Positions 1-7,180 of a stretch of 28,478 bases of DNA are shown here, in pieces. Every line of letters begins with the position of its first letter. Positions within the stretch are counted from its first letter, which is position 1. This DNA comes from a virus. The stretch lies in the IMG/VR virus record IMGVR_UViG_3300050011_000007, positions 1-28,478 of that record. One strand, 5' to 3'. The position numbers were made by a program, and so were the translations under genes. A model generated the notes under the pieces. It worked only from the letters and a program-made list of their open reading frames with translations, searched no databases and was not told the origin of the DNA.

Positions 1-152
1 GATCCGACTACCATCGGAATGCTCAACTGGACACGACCCTGCGCCAGGGGGTCCACGTTGTTGTAGACGGTAGCCGGATAGACTCCGGGCCAGGTCGGTA
101 CGGTTCCCTCAGCGGCGGTCGGCAGGGTGCTCGCCCCGTAGTTAAGCCCCAT
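1..152 (-). CDS. Baseplate spike / gpV-like protein, N-terminal part (runs off the window)
   Basis: The start codon and 50 codons are inside the window; the 3' end lies beyond base 1. The protein begins MGLNYGAST. Residues 25-50 read as the first strands of a gpV/gp5-type OB fold: VYPATVYNNVDPLAQGRV, then a VQLSIPMV strand. The motif of Tyr, then 'N-DP', then 'GRV-x-V-P' is typical of contractile-tail spike proteins. Such proteins sit below the hub and carry the membrane-piercing tip. A GGAG Shine-Dalgarno lies 6 nt before the ATG, and the gene overlaps the hub gene by 11 nt, so it is the next gene of the baseplate operon. A lysozyme or needle domain may follow outside the window. The family call rests on the short N-terminus only. 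Confidence 0.72.
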   Translation of the reverse strand, partial: MGLNYGASTLPTAAEGTVPTWPGVYPATVYNNVDPLAQGRVQLSIPMVVG

Positions 153-1326
153 GTAACGCTCCGTTCACTATTCCGTCTACGATGACCCTCTGGTCCTTGG
201 ACACCCAGGCCCCGGCATTGTTGTTGCAGTCGACCAGTTCTGGTGATATGGTTACGACACTGGAGATCGGGGGCAGCGGACCCTGGTCGTTCCTAATCAT
301 ATCGACCTGAGTCGTATACATGTCATTGGTGCTCAGGGTACTGCCCGAGACGACCATGAGGTGCTTTGTCCTAGACAGGAGCCAGTATCCGATGTTGTTG
401 CCCGGAAGCGCGTTGCCATCGAGGTAGACCAGCTTGCCCGGATAGAGTCCCTGGTCACCGAAGAACTCAGCCTGGGCACCAATCCAGAACTGGGACAGCC
501 CGGACCATGCACTCAGAATATTCTGGGCTTCCTGCAATGACGTGGCGACACGTGTCGTATTGATGATGCTGATACCGGTACCTGATGATACAGTCACAGG
601 CTGACCCGTGGTCGAGTCGATAGCCGTGACCTGACGATTGGCCACGGTCGCTCCGGGCAGGTTGTCACCGCGAAGGACAGTGAAGTCCCGCATCGTGTCC
701 TGCTGGTACTGTAGCTTGTCCTGACGGAAGGTGGAGACGCCCTGGACTTGGCTCCCGGCGAAGAAGACGATAGGGTTGACGAAGTACATCGTCCCGCCAG
801 AGACCCAGAACCTGTAGCCCGTCTTCTGGGCGAGGTAGTTCATGAACTGGAAGTCAGACATGGCAGCCTGAGTCAGGTTGGCAATGATGGGAGCACCTGA
901 CGAGACGATGCACCGGAAGCCGTACTTCTGGGCGATCGACTTCGCGACGAAGGTCGGCGTGACCGAGCCCCACATGCGTGATGTCTGAGAGTTCATTGGC
1001 TTGGAGGTGCCGATGCAGACATAGGTGTACTGAAGGTTGTGCGTGCCGCTCTCTGCGTTCGACATCAGCTCATGGTGATTGACATAGCCGTACCACTTGA
1101 CCAGGGACCCTGGCTTGCGACCCCAGGACATCTGGACCAGGGCATTGTCGGGCCATGGCTGGATGGCTGACATGTTTTCTGCCCTGTTATACTCAATGCG
1201 CATCAGGGCGATGTCATGCAATCCCCAGGACTGCTCAAGGGAGACGTTGATGATCGTGTCGTATACGGGCACGCCATTGACGGAGATCGAGTAGACTACC
1301 GGGCCTACCGGTACCTGGAGTGTCAC
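142..1326 (-). CDS. Baseplate hub protein (gpD / VgrG / gp27-like)
   Basis: This 394-residue protein has the length and layout of phage late-control gpD proteins, which form the trimeric hub joining tube to spike. Around residues 125-185 it has the gpD hallmark 'VAKSIAQKYGF ... SDFQFMNYLAQKTGYRFWVSGGTMYFVNP': a helix, then a domain in which the hub evaluates as a two-barrel fold. The N-terminus (residues 5-90) looks like the first beta barrel, and residues 280-350 like the second. The start is GTG at 1326, overlapping the TGA of the LysM-like gene as GTGA, which implies coupled translation. The spike gene follows with an 11-nt overlap. The order LysM-like adaptor, hub, spike is the usual one in contractile tails and supports the call. 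Confidence 0.83.
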   Translation of the reverse strand: MTLQVPVGPVVYSISVNGVPVYDTIINVSLEQSWGLHDIALMRIEYNRAENMSAIQPWPDNALVQMSWGRKPGSLVKWYGYVNHHELMSNAESGTHNLQYTYVCIGTSKPMNSQTSRMWGSVTPTFVAKSIAQKYGFRCIVSSGAPIIANLTQAAMSDFQFMNYLAQKTGYRFWVSGGTMYFVNPIVFFAGSQVQGVSTFRQDKLQYQQDTMRDFTVLRGDNLPGATVANRQVTAIDSTTGQPVTVSSGTGISIINTTRVATSLQEAQNILSAWSGLSQFWIGAQAEFFGDQGLYPGKLVYLDGNALPGNNIGYWLLSRTKHLMVVSGSTLSTNDMYTTQVDMIRNDQGPLPPISSVVTISPELVDCNNNAGAWVSKDQRVIVDGIVNGALHGA

Positions 1327-1595
1327 TGCGGGATTCTTATGCTAGCTCCGGGCGTCAGATTATCCCAGAACATGATCTCCGGATTCGCGTTGGCTATCGT
1401 CCACCAGGCGGTAGAGTCACCGAGGTAGGAGAAGGCAATCTGGTCGATTCTCTCAAAGCCTGCGACCCGATGCACTAGATAGCTGAAGCTCGAAGCCGTG
1501 GGCTGAGGCTGGATGATAGTCGTCCTGTCAATGCCGTCGTTGCCCGTGATAGTCGTCAGGGTGTCATTGACGTACCTGGAATTACCCGTGATCAA
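1323..1595 (-). CDS. LysM-like baseplate adaptor (tail protein X-like)
   Basis: This is a 90-residue protein. Its C-terminal half (about residues 40-90) matches the LysM/gpX pattern of contractile tails: 'RIDQIAFSYLGDSTAWWTIANANPEI', then 'LTPGASIRIPQ', i.e. a conserved YLGD-x-WW-x-IA-x-ANP core and a final PG-x-x-IRIP strand. These proteins clamp the tube or hub to the baseplate. The chosen start is TTG at 1595, 1 nt after the tape measure stop. No ATG is available that keeps the N-terminal 'NSRY' segment typical of the family, and an AGGAGT lies about 12 nt upstream. The hub GTG overlaps its TGA stop. Confidence 0.75.
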   Translation of the reverse strand: MITGNSRYVNDTLTTITGNDGIDRTTIIQPQPTASSFSYLVHRVAGFERIDQIAFSYLGDSTAWWTIANANPEIMFWDNLTPGASIRIPQ

Positions 1596-1596
1596 A

Positions 1597-3699
1597 TTAA
1601 CCAGTGACTCCTGCCGCGATCGTCTTGAGTACCTTGGACTTCATGAGTGCCTTCTCCAGTGCCTGTACGAACTGCTGGGCCTGCGTGTTCACGTCGGCAG
1701 ACGTGTGGTATCCGGTACCCGAGCTGAAGCTGATGCTTCCCTTGTCGAATACGATGGAGACACCGCCGCCGCCGCTTGACGTGATCGGGCTGAACACATG
1801 CTGAGCCGTCTGGCCCGTAGTCCAGGGTGCCTGGACAGCCTGTGCCGTCTTAGAGGCATCCATGATCTGCTGACCACCCGAGAGCTTGACAAGCTCAGGG
1901 CCACGCTCACCGACCATGGCGACACCAGCCTTGGCACTGCTGGTTCCCGCTGAGTACCAGTTGTAGTTCTGCTCGTGCTGCCAGGCTGCTGTCGGGTTGC
2001 CGTAGCGCTGCTTGATGTACTTGAGCATGGCCTCGATCTGGGTCTGGGCGTCGGATGTCTTCGTGTATCCTACCGTCTGCCAGGTAGAGTCTAGGAACTG
2101 CCCGATGCCGTAAGCGGTAGACGTGGGATTCTGTGCCCGGTTGTTCCAGCCCGCCTCTCGCATCTCGACATTGTTCAGGGCTGTCCACTGTGAGCCCGTC
2201 CATCCGTATCCGGCAGCCAGCCTCTTTCCCATAGCCTCATTGGCTGCATTGGAACCAGAGGCATTGCCACCGGATGCCGTGACCCCGCTTGACACGCCCA
2301 GAGTCGAGTCGATAGAGTTACCGATGCCAGCCATGGTGGCACCCATGGAGATCAGGCTGGAAGCGATCGTCCCCATCGTTCCGCCAGCACCACCGGCACC
2401 CGAGATGCCGTTTGAGTTGCCCCATGCGACGCCACCGGCAGCACCCTGGACACCCGCCTGTAGGATGATGCCCTTGGCGAGCTGGTTGGTCAGGGTGTTG
2501 ATAGCCTTGGTAGCAGTCTGTAGCCCGGAAACGAAGGCGGCGTCACCGCCAGCCTGGGTGGCTGTCTGTCCTGCCTGAGTCTGATTGATGCTCTGTAGCA
2601 TCGACTGGGAGACACCATGAGACTGGAGCCACTTGGTAGCCGACGACTGCTGCGGTCCGCCATTCATGTAGTCAGCGATCTCATTCTGCATCTGGTTCAT
2701 GGTCACGCCATTGCCAGCCTTCTGGGTCCAGGTGTTAGCCTGCGCCCATGACTGTGACCACTCCGTATACTGATCCTGGGTCATGCCGGTCGCCTGCATC
2801 ATCTGCGACTGGAAGAGAGGATTGTCAAGGTTGGCGGCGAGTGACTGAGAACCGAAGGTCCCCGTCTTCGAGTTGTAGCCCCCGATGTTGAAGCGCTGGC
2901 CAATCGATCCCTCGACGCTCGTCAGGCTGTTGGCCTTGCCCGTGCCTAGCTGTAGCGGCGTAGTGTTGATGCCCATCATCATCATGTTGTATGACGTGTT
3001 CGGGTTGAACAGGGCACCAGCGACACCGGCAGAGCCTGTCATGCCCAGGCCCGGATTGGCCATGGCAATACCAGCAGTCGCCTGGAATGGGTTGTTGCCT
3101 CGTCCTGCGCCGCCCGTATAGTTAGCCTGGCCTTCCATCTGCGACAGGACAGTCCCGCCCTGGCGGGCGTCGTAGACGTTGTTCGCCATGTTGTTCTGCT
3201 GAAGACCGTTGGCTGTCGTTCCGCCGAAGTTAGTACCGATGGCAGACTGAGAGCTGACGTTCCAGAAGCCAGCCTGAGTATAGCCATAGGTGTTGATCTG
3301 GGCCTGTGGATTGAGCTGGTTGACACCCTGCTGGGTCGTCACGTTATAGGCTGATGACGCCAGGTTGGCGAGTACCTGGGTCGCTGAGAATGCGCCAGAA
3401 GCGCCGCCTAGGATAGACCCCAGCCCGCCTCCGCTGCTCCCGCCCATGCTGTAAGGATTAGTGCCCGTCGTCCCGCCAGAGCCGTTGTTGCCCGCTCCGA
3501 AGCCGCCGGTCGTGAAGGTCGCCCCCTGAGCCTGGCTTGCCATAGCCGGGCTCGTCGTTGTACCATTGCCGTTAGTCATCCCCTGAATCGACATAGACAG
3601 GCTGACGACGCTCTGGTTCAGGCGGTCGAGGCTCGCCTGTAGGTCATTCGAACCCGCGACTGTTCCGCCCAGTGGGTCAAACTGCGGTGCTGGTGGCAT
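1597..3699 (-). CDS. Tail tape measure protein with C-terminal lytic transglycosylase domain
   Basis: The 700-residue protein is rich in Gly, Ser, Ala, Gln and Asn. It begins with a short coiled-coil-like stretch (DLQASLDRLNQSVVSLSMSI) and contains long Ala/Gly segments, as tape measures do. Residues about 505-585 form an SLT/transglycosylase-like domain: MREAGW (putative catalytic Glu515), then AQNPTSTAYGIGQFLDSTW, then KYIKQRYGNPTAAW and a terminal NWY. The same arrangement is well known in actinophage tape measures and would cut peptidoglycan during entry. A 'VGERGPELVKL' motif, also common in tape measures, follows near residue 600. At the usual 1.5 Å per residue the length predicts a tail of about 100 nm. 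The start has an AAGGAG 4 nt upstream. It is divergent from the plus-strand gene at 3769. Confidence 0.88.
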   Translation of the reverse strand: MPPAPQFDPLGGTVAGSNDLQASLDRLNQSVVSLSMSIQGMTNGNGTTTSPAMASQAQGATFTTGGFGAGNNGSGGTTGTNPYSMGGSSGGGLGSILGGASGAFSATQVLANLASSAYNVTTQQGVNQLNPQAQINTYGYTQAGFWNVSSQSAIGTNFGGTTANGLQQNNMANNVYDARQGGTVLSQMEGQANYTGGAGRGNNPFQATAGIAMANPGLGMTGSAGVAGALFNPNTSYNMMMMGINTTPLQLGTGKANSLTSVEGSIGQRFNIGGYNSKTGTFGSQSLAANLDNPLFQSQMMQATGMTQDQYTEWSQSWAQANTWTQKAGNGVTMNQMQNEIADYMNGGPQQSSATKWLQSHGVSQSMLQSINQTQAGQTATQAGGDAAFVSGLQTATKAINTLTNQLAKGIILQAGVQGAAGGVAWGNSNGISGAGGAGGTMGTIASSLISMGATMAGIGNSIDSTLGVSSGVTASGGNASGSNAANEAMGKRLAAGYGWTGSQWTALNNVEMREAGWNNRAQNPTSTAYGIGQFLDSTWQTVGYTKTSDAQTQIEAMLKYIKQRYGNPTAAWQHEQNYNWYSAGTSSAKAGVAMVGERGPELVKLSGGQQIMDASKTAQAVQAPWTTGQTAQHVFSPITSSGGGGVSIVFDKGSISFSSGTGYHTSADVNTQAQQFVQALEKALMKSKVLKTIAAGVTG

Positions 3700-3768
3700 T
3701 GTTCTCCTTCGGTCTCATCCAAGTGTAATGCCCGGTATCATGAAGGTGTACCCCTGGACAGGAGAACC
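3700..3768. promoter_or_regulatory. Divergent intergenic region between tape measure and plus-strand gene
   Basis: This 69-bp gap carries good Shine-Dalgarno sites for both flanking genes (AAGGAG for the tape measure, GGAG for the plus gene). TACACT on the minus strand and TATCAT or TGTAAT on the plus strand could be -10 boxes, but none has a convincing -35 at the right distance. I expect at least a plus-strand promoter here because nothing upstream reads in that direction. Confidence 0.35.
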
Positions 3769-4716
3769 ATGACTTCCCTATTCGCGCCTCAGTTCAACTA
3801 CACGGGCACCTACGAGCTTCCTGGCCTGAGTGCTACGCCGAACAAGATCAACCTCAAGCTTCCCGACCGTGGCCCGAAGACTCCCAAGGACCCGACACCC
3901 GAAGAGACTCCGACGAGTAACCCTGAGACTCCGGGGACTCCCAATTCGGCTGACGTATCGGGTACCCTTGGCCTCTCCGGTGGCAAGCAGGCAAGACTTA
4001 ACTCCATGATCGGCATGGGTGCGTCTAACTCTATGGCTGCCTCGAACACCAAGGCCAATGAGATGCCTGTCTCTGCGAACGCATCCCCGGCTTCTCCAAG
4101 CTATGTCAGCATGAACAAGTTCTATGACGCACTGCCCGGAAGCACACCGCCTGAGGTCTCCATCCCGAAGCCCTCGACTGTCTCTACCGGAGGCGGGGGC
4201 TTCTCCTGGGGCGGTCTGGGCCATGACATCGCCAGCGGCTTCGACACGACGCGTCATGCTGTCGCCTCCGGGGCTGACGCCGTGAACAACGTCGCCCAGA
4301 ACCACTACGTCAAGGACGTCATGAGCTTCGGAGATCCCCTGCACTCACAGGGGATCGCGGGAATTACGAGCCCGTCGAAGGTCGCCACGCCGCCGCTTGA
4401 GGGCACAGTACTCCCGAAGGCAGCACCGACAGGCGTCTCACAGGGTGCCTCCAGGGTCATCCAGGGGAGTGTCGAGCCCAGTGAGTACAGCGCTCCTGGG
4501 AGCCTGGGATCGGGCAGCAACGCCATCGGGCCTGGTTCGTACTCATCCCAGTTCAAGGGACAGGGATTCGGGCGCGACATGATCGCCAGGTCTCAGCAGG
4601 CATCCGCCAAGGCTGCTGCGAATTCGAGTGACCTGTGGAGCGAGCTATCAGGCGACGCGGGCAGTGCTGCGAGTGATCTGGGGAGCGTGGCTGGCGACCT
4701 GGCCTCAGCCCTGTAA
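3769..4716 (+). CDS. Low-complexity protein of unknown function, opposite strand inside the tail module
   Basis: I do not recognise this 315-residue protein. It starts MTSLFAPQFNYTGTYELPG with a GGAG site 5 nt upstream. Residues 30-60 are a Pro/Thr/Glu-rich linker, and the rest is rich in Ser, Gly, Ala, Asn and Pro with few predicted helices. Exceptions are a possible amphipathic segment around 155-190 (GHDIASGFDTTRHAVASGAD) and a C-terminal Ala/Ser-rich helix. No signal peptide or membrane segment is visible. It lies between tape measure and baseplate adaptor but on the other strand, and its last 12 nt overlap the end of the adaptor gene. The composition resembles disordered virion or ejected proteins, but that is inference. 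Codon use looks normal for a real gene. Confidence 0.6.
   Translation: MTSLFAPQFNYTGTYELPGLSATPNKINLKLPDRGPKTPKDPTPEETPTSNPETPGTPNSADVSGTLGLSGGKQARLNSMIGMGASNSMAASNTKANEMPVSANASPASPSYVSMNKFYDALPGSTPPEVSIPKPSTVSTGGGGFSWGGLGHDIASGFDTTRHAVASGADAVNNVAQNHYVKDVMSFGDPLHSQGIAGITSPSKVATPPLEGTVLPKAAPTGVSQGASRVIQGSVEPSEYSAPGSLGSGSNAIGPGSYSSQFKGQGFGRDMIARSQQASAKAAANSSDLWSELSGDAGSAASDLGSVAGDLASAL
4333..4356. repeat. Perfect 9-bp inverted repeat inside the plus-strand gene
   Basis: The arms GATCCCCTG (4333-4341) and CAGGGGATC (4348-4356) are perfect complements separated by six bases. The hairpin lies in mid-gene, far from either end, and no T-run follows. Confidence 0.6.
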
Positions 4717-5523
4717 CTTCTTCTTAGGATGGGCGACCTTTCTGGGAGCCACGTAGTTCGACAGGTTACCATAGGGGTCCAGAATGCCCTGTGCCAGTGC
4801 TCCCGTCTTGTTAGACGACGCATTGGTGCTCGGCAGTAGCTGGAATGAGATGTCCATCGTCGCCCGGAATGGCACGTTGTCCGCAGTGAACTGCGTGTAG
4901 TTGACATCCCAGCCAGAGACGAAGCCATAATAGGCGAGCTGACTCTGTAGTGCGGGCACGTGAGACTTCCTATTGGCTGCATGAGGCACTGGCTGCCCGA
5001 AATAGACCCACGAGAAAATGTTCGTCATGATGCCGCCCTTGTTGACTACCTTGGGCGTCTTGGCTGAGGCACCGGCAGCCAGGTTCGACAGCATCCCCGT
5101 GAACTGCATCATCTGCATGACATCAGCCTGCACGCCGATGATCGCCGGGTCGTTGATCTGGCCATTGGGCTTATGGTAGTTGACTTCGTACGTCCGGTCG
5201 AAGTAGAGTGTCCATGAGACGGACTGAGACAGCGGGATGGCGATCGTTGACGAGGCACCCGGCATGTTATAGAGCAGGCTTGCCTGAGCCGTAGTGACCT
5301 CAGTCGCGAAGCTCGCCATGATGTTCTGGGGATTGAACAGGAACTTGAAGACAGACCGACCGTGGTAGGGTCCTCCGCTATAGCCCATGCCATTACCCCC
5401 GGCGACATCCCAGATCATGTAGCCATGCTGGAGTACCGGGTGCTCACCCAGGGGAGCCGTGCTCGGGTTGTATAGCTGGGGCGCGAAAGCGGGCTGATTT
5501 AGAGGTACTTGTGTGTTTGCCAT
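4705..5523 (-). CDS. Baseplate/tube adaptor (contractile-injection-system tube-protein-like)
   Basis: This 272-residue protein has features of the adaptors that in contractile tails bind the end of the tube. It has 'FKFLFNPQNI' near residue 59, a strand 'SVSWTLYFDRTYEV' near 103, a central loop with 'FGQPVP', and a C-terminal 'YGFVSGWDVNYTQFTADNVPFRATMDISFQLLP'. The pairing of F-x-FNP-x-x-I with L-x-FDRT and a late 'y-t-q-F-x-dn-vPfRA' is typical of CIS tube/LysM-adaptor proteins. The ATG at 5523 overlaps the 3' end of the chaperone extension by 25 nt, and AGGGAA lies just upstream. Its gene position between the chaperones and the tape measure fits a tail-end component. The exact family assignment is less secure than the general role. 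Confidence 0.62.
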   Translation of the reverse strand: MANTQVPLNQPAFAPQLYNPSTAPLGEHPVLQHGYMIWDVAGGNGMGYSGGPYHGRSVFKFLFNPQNIMASFATEVTTAQASLLYNMPGASSTIAIPLSQSVSWTLYFDRTYEVNYHKPNGQINDPAIIGVQADVMQMMQFTGMLSNLAAGASAKTPKVVNKGGIMTNIFSWVYFGQPVPHAANRKSHVPALQSQLAYYGFVSGWDVNYTQFTADNVPFRATMDISFQLLPSTNASSNKTGALAQGILDPYGNLSNYVAPRKVAHPKKKLQG

Positions 5524-5711
5524 TCGTTCTGTTCCCTGATCCGCTTTTCCATCTCGATGGCTTCCTCAGACCAGTGTACCCAATGGCGTCTCACCCGGAC
5601 TGGCATGGCCAGGATGTCCGAGTAAGGCACCTTGAGGTACTTCATCAGAAACCCGGCGTCAGCCATTGTCTGCTTGTAGAACAGGCCCTTAAAGGACGAC
5701 GACAAGCTCAA
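5499..5711 (-). CDS. Tail assembly chaperone, C-terminal extension read after a +1 frameshift
   Basis: This frame carries ADAGFLMKYLKVPYSDILAMPVRVRRHWVHWSEEAIEMEKRI..., the usual C-terminal extension of tail assembly chaperones: a short 'fLmkyL-x-v-pysdil-mPv' segment, then a charged helix. It lies in the +1 frame relative to the chaperone ending at 5689. No Shine-Dalgarno precedes either the TTG at 5711 or the internal ATG at 5666, so it is best explained as the tail of a fusion protein. With a shift at 5694-5688, about 63 residues from 'KGLFYKQTM' onward would be added to the 281-residue chaperone, giving about 344 residues. The fusion is inferred, not shown. The 3' end overlaps the next gene. 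Confidence 0.72.
   Translation of the reverse strand: MSLSSSFKGLFYKQTMADAGFLMKYLKVPYSDILAMPVRVRRHWVHWSEEAIEMEKRIREQNEWQTHKYL
5688..5694 (-). other. Candidate RF2-like +1 programmed frameshift site (CUU UAA G)
   Basis: The upstream chaperone frame ends GTC GTC GTC CTT TAA. Sliding one base forward turns CTT into TTT in the P site and places AAG, the first codon of the downstream extension, in the A site. This is the same heptamer logic as the bacterial RF2 gene (CUU followed by a U-starting stop codon). The RF2-type internal Shine-Dalgarno just before the CUU is not seen here. A -2 shift would reach the same frame and cannot be excluded. Confidence 0.55.
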
Positions 5712-6534
5712 GAAACATGTCCACGACCCCGAGTGCCAGGGTCACATCCTTCTGGCACTCTTCGTGCTTGAAGGTCACCGCCATGTAGCGCGGGCCTGGC
5801 TGCTTCTCTGTGACCGCCCGGAGGATGGCCTGCCTGTCAGGGATAGAGAGACGACCGATCTCGGACGGGCGCTCCGGAATACGCATCGTCCTGCCGTCAC
5901 GCTCGATCGTCTTGACACAGCGGCGCAGCAGCTCTGAGTTCCTCTCGGAGGCAGTCCAGTCCTTGTTGCTGGCAGCCTTCTGGTCAAGACCATTCGGGAA
6001 GCGGACGACCGCCTTGCCACCCTTGCGCAGAGGGACCTCGAACTGGACTTCTTCGAGAGGATTCTCCAGGCGAACACGCTCAAGGTCGTTCATGAGGCTG
6101 AACTTGAGGTCTGACTCGCCATTGCAGTGAGGGCACTTCCAGCCCTCGATGGCGAACTCGTCGCCGTAGGTGGCTGCCCGGATAGCGATCAGAAGTTCGT
6201 CGCGATCACCGATCAGGAGGTTGCCCAGCAGTTCAGGCGTAGCCTTCTGGCCACCGATGGTCTCCGTGCCACGCTGGATGACGACATCAAGGAAGTGGAA
6301 GGCGTCGTTCGACTTCATCGCCCTGGACAGGGCTTCCTCATCACTTCCGTTAAGCTCGCGGACAGTCGCCTGGCGGTATACCTGGCCACCCCATACGAGA
6401 CCTCCGGGCAGCTCAACGAGATCACCTTCCGGGTCTTCGATCTCAGGGAGATCATTACTGAAGAGCCGGTCGACGATCTCGTTCATGTTCGCCGCGTTGG
6501 CTAGGACTTCATCCCTGGTGTAATCTGCATCCAT
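5689..6534 (-). CDS. Tail assembly chaperone (gp26-like)
   Basis: This 281-residue protein lies directly after the tube gene, the standard place for the chaperone that coats the tape measure before tube assembly. It begins MDADYTRDEVLANAANMNEIVDRLF and has a segment 'VYRQATVRELNGSDEEAL' (about 52-69) typical of these chaperones. Around residue 134 there is a CPHC motif (C134, C137) followed by 'ESDLKFSLMND', as in T4 gp26-like baseplate/chaperone proteins. 'FKHEECQKD' near the C-terminus could supply further metal ligands. The start has AGGAG 6 nt upstream. The frame ends in GTCGTCGTC CTT TAA, where a +1 slip would fuse it to the 5499-5690 extension. Confidence 0.78.
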   Translation of the reverse strand: MDADYTRDEVLANAANMNEIVDRLFSNDLPEIEDPEGDLVELPGGLVWGGQVYRQATVRELNGSDEEALSRAMKSNDAFHFLDVVIQRGTETIGGQKATPELLGNLLIGDRDELLIAIRAATYGDEFAIEGWKCPHCNGESDLKFSLMNDLERVRLENPLEEVQFEVPLRKGGKAVVRFPNGLDQKAASNKDWTASERNSELLRRCVKTIERDGRTMRIPERPSEIGRLSIPDRQAILRAVTEKQPGPRYMAVTFKHEECQKDVTLALGVVDMFLELVVVL

Positions 6535-6561
6535 GTAAGCTCCTAAGTCGGGATTATCCTA

Positions 6562-7170
6562 TCAGAGAGAGACGGACTGAGTAACGCTGTTCGCGATCTT
6601 CAGGTCCCATCCCTCGTGGGCCAGAGTCATCTGGGAGATGAGAAGCTGGTTTGCGCCAGCGTCAAGATCAGAGTAGGCTACCGAGGTAGGCCAAGCGTTG
6701 TAGATCTTGAAGATGGCATTGACCGGGGCGTTGGCTCCGGTGATAGGGTGGCCAAGCACGCCGACGTGGATGGTCGCACGGAAGTCGCTGCCGACACCAT
6801 TCGGGAACTGGCCCGTAGTGTCATAGGCGCTCGATGACGTGCCCTGGGCGACCTGGAATAGCTGCTTGAGCCAGTAGAGTTCGTATGAAGCCCCGACTGC
6901 GACGCCACGTGAGAGCACGACCGGGCTGAAGTCAGCCTGGCCCGGCATCTTCTGGGTCGTCGTGTTCATGTTGCCAGCTCTGTAGGCGATCACGGAGACT
7001 GTCACATTCAGCCCGGCGACGGACATGAAGCCAGCAGAGATAGGAGATCCAGCCGGTGAGTTAGCCGTGCCCCTGCCGATCGGGCTGATCGTGACCGTGA
7101 ACTTGAAGTTCCTGAGCGGGTCAGTAGCGATACGCGCAGCGGTATTGGTCTGGGTGACCTGAGTCGCCAT
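6562..7170 (-). CDS. Tail tube protein (T4 gp19-like)
   Basis: The 202-residue protein fits the gp19 tube family, which stacks as hexamers inside the sheath. It opens 'TDPLRNFKFTVTI', then 'AGFMSVAGLNVTVSVIAYRAGNMNTTTQKMPGQADFSPVVLSRGV', the conserved 'f-s-V-s-Gl ... yR-G ... kmPG-x-x-x-~-p-v-lkRGv' block of tube proteins. It ends with 'FKIYNAWPTSVAYSDLDAGANQLLISQMTLAHEGW', the usual 'NAwP-x-x-~-~-~-dldA-x-~-n-~-~-iE-~-l-l-~-HEgw' ending. AAGGAG precedes the ATG. It directly follows the sheath gene, as in nearly all myoviruses. Confidence 0.93.
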   Translation of the reverse strand: MATQVTQTNTAARIATDPLRNFKFTVTISPIGRGTANSPAGSPISAGFMSVAGLNVTVSVIAYRAGNMNTTTQKMPGQADFSPVVLSRGVAVGASYELYWLKQLFQVAQGTSSSAYDTTGQFPNGVGSDFRATIHVGVLGHPITGANAPVNAIFKIYNAWPTSVAYSDLDAGANQLLISQMTLAHEGWDLKIANSVTQSVSL

Positions 7171-7180
7171 TTATTGCTCC

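Noticed and set aside
5109-5408. Alternate minus-strand frame within the baseplate adaptor gene
   Set aside because: Ser/Arg-rich shadow of the real gene.
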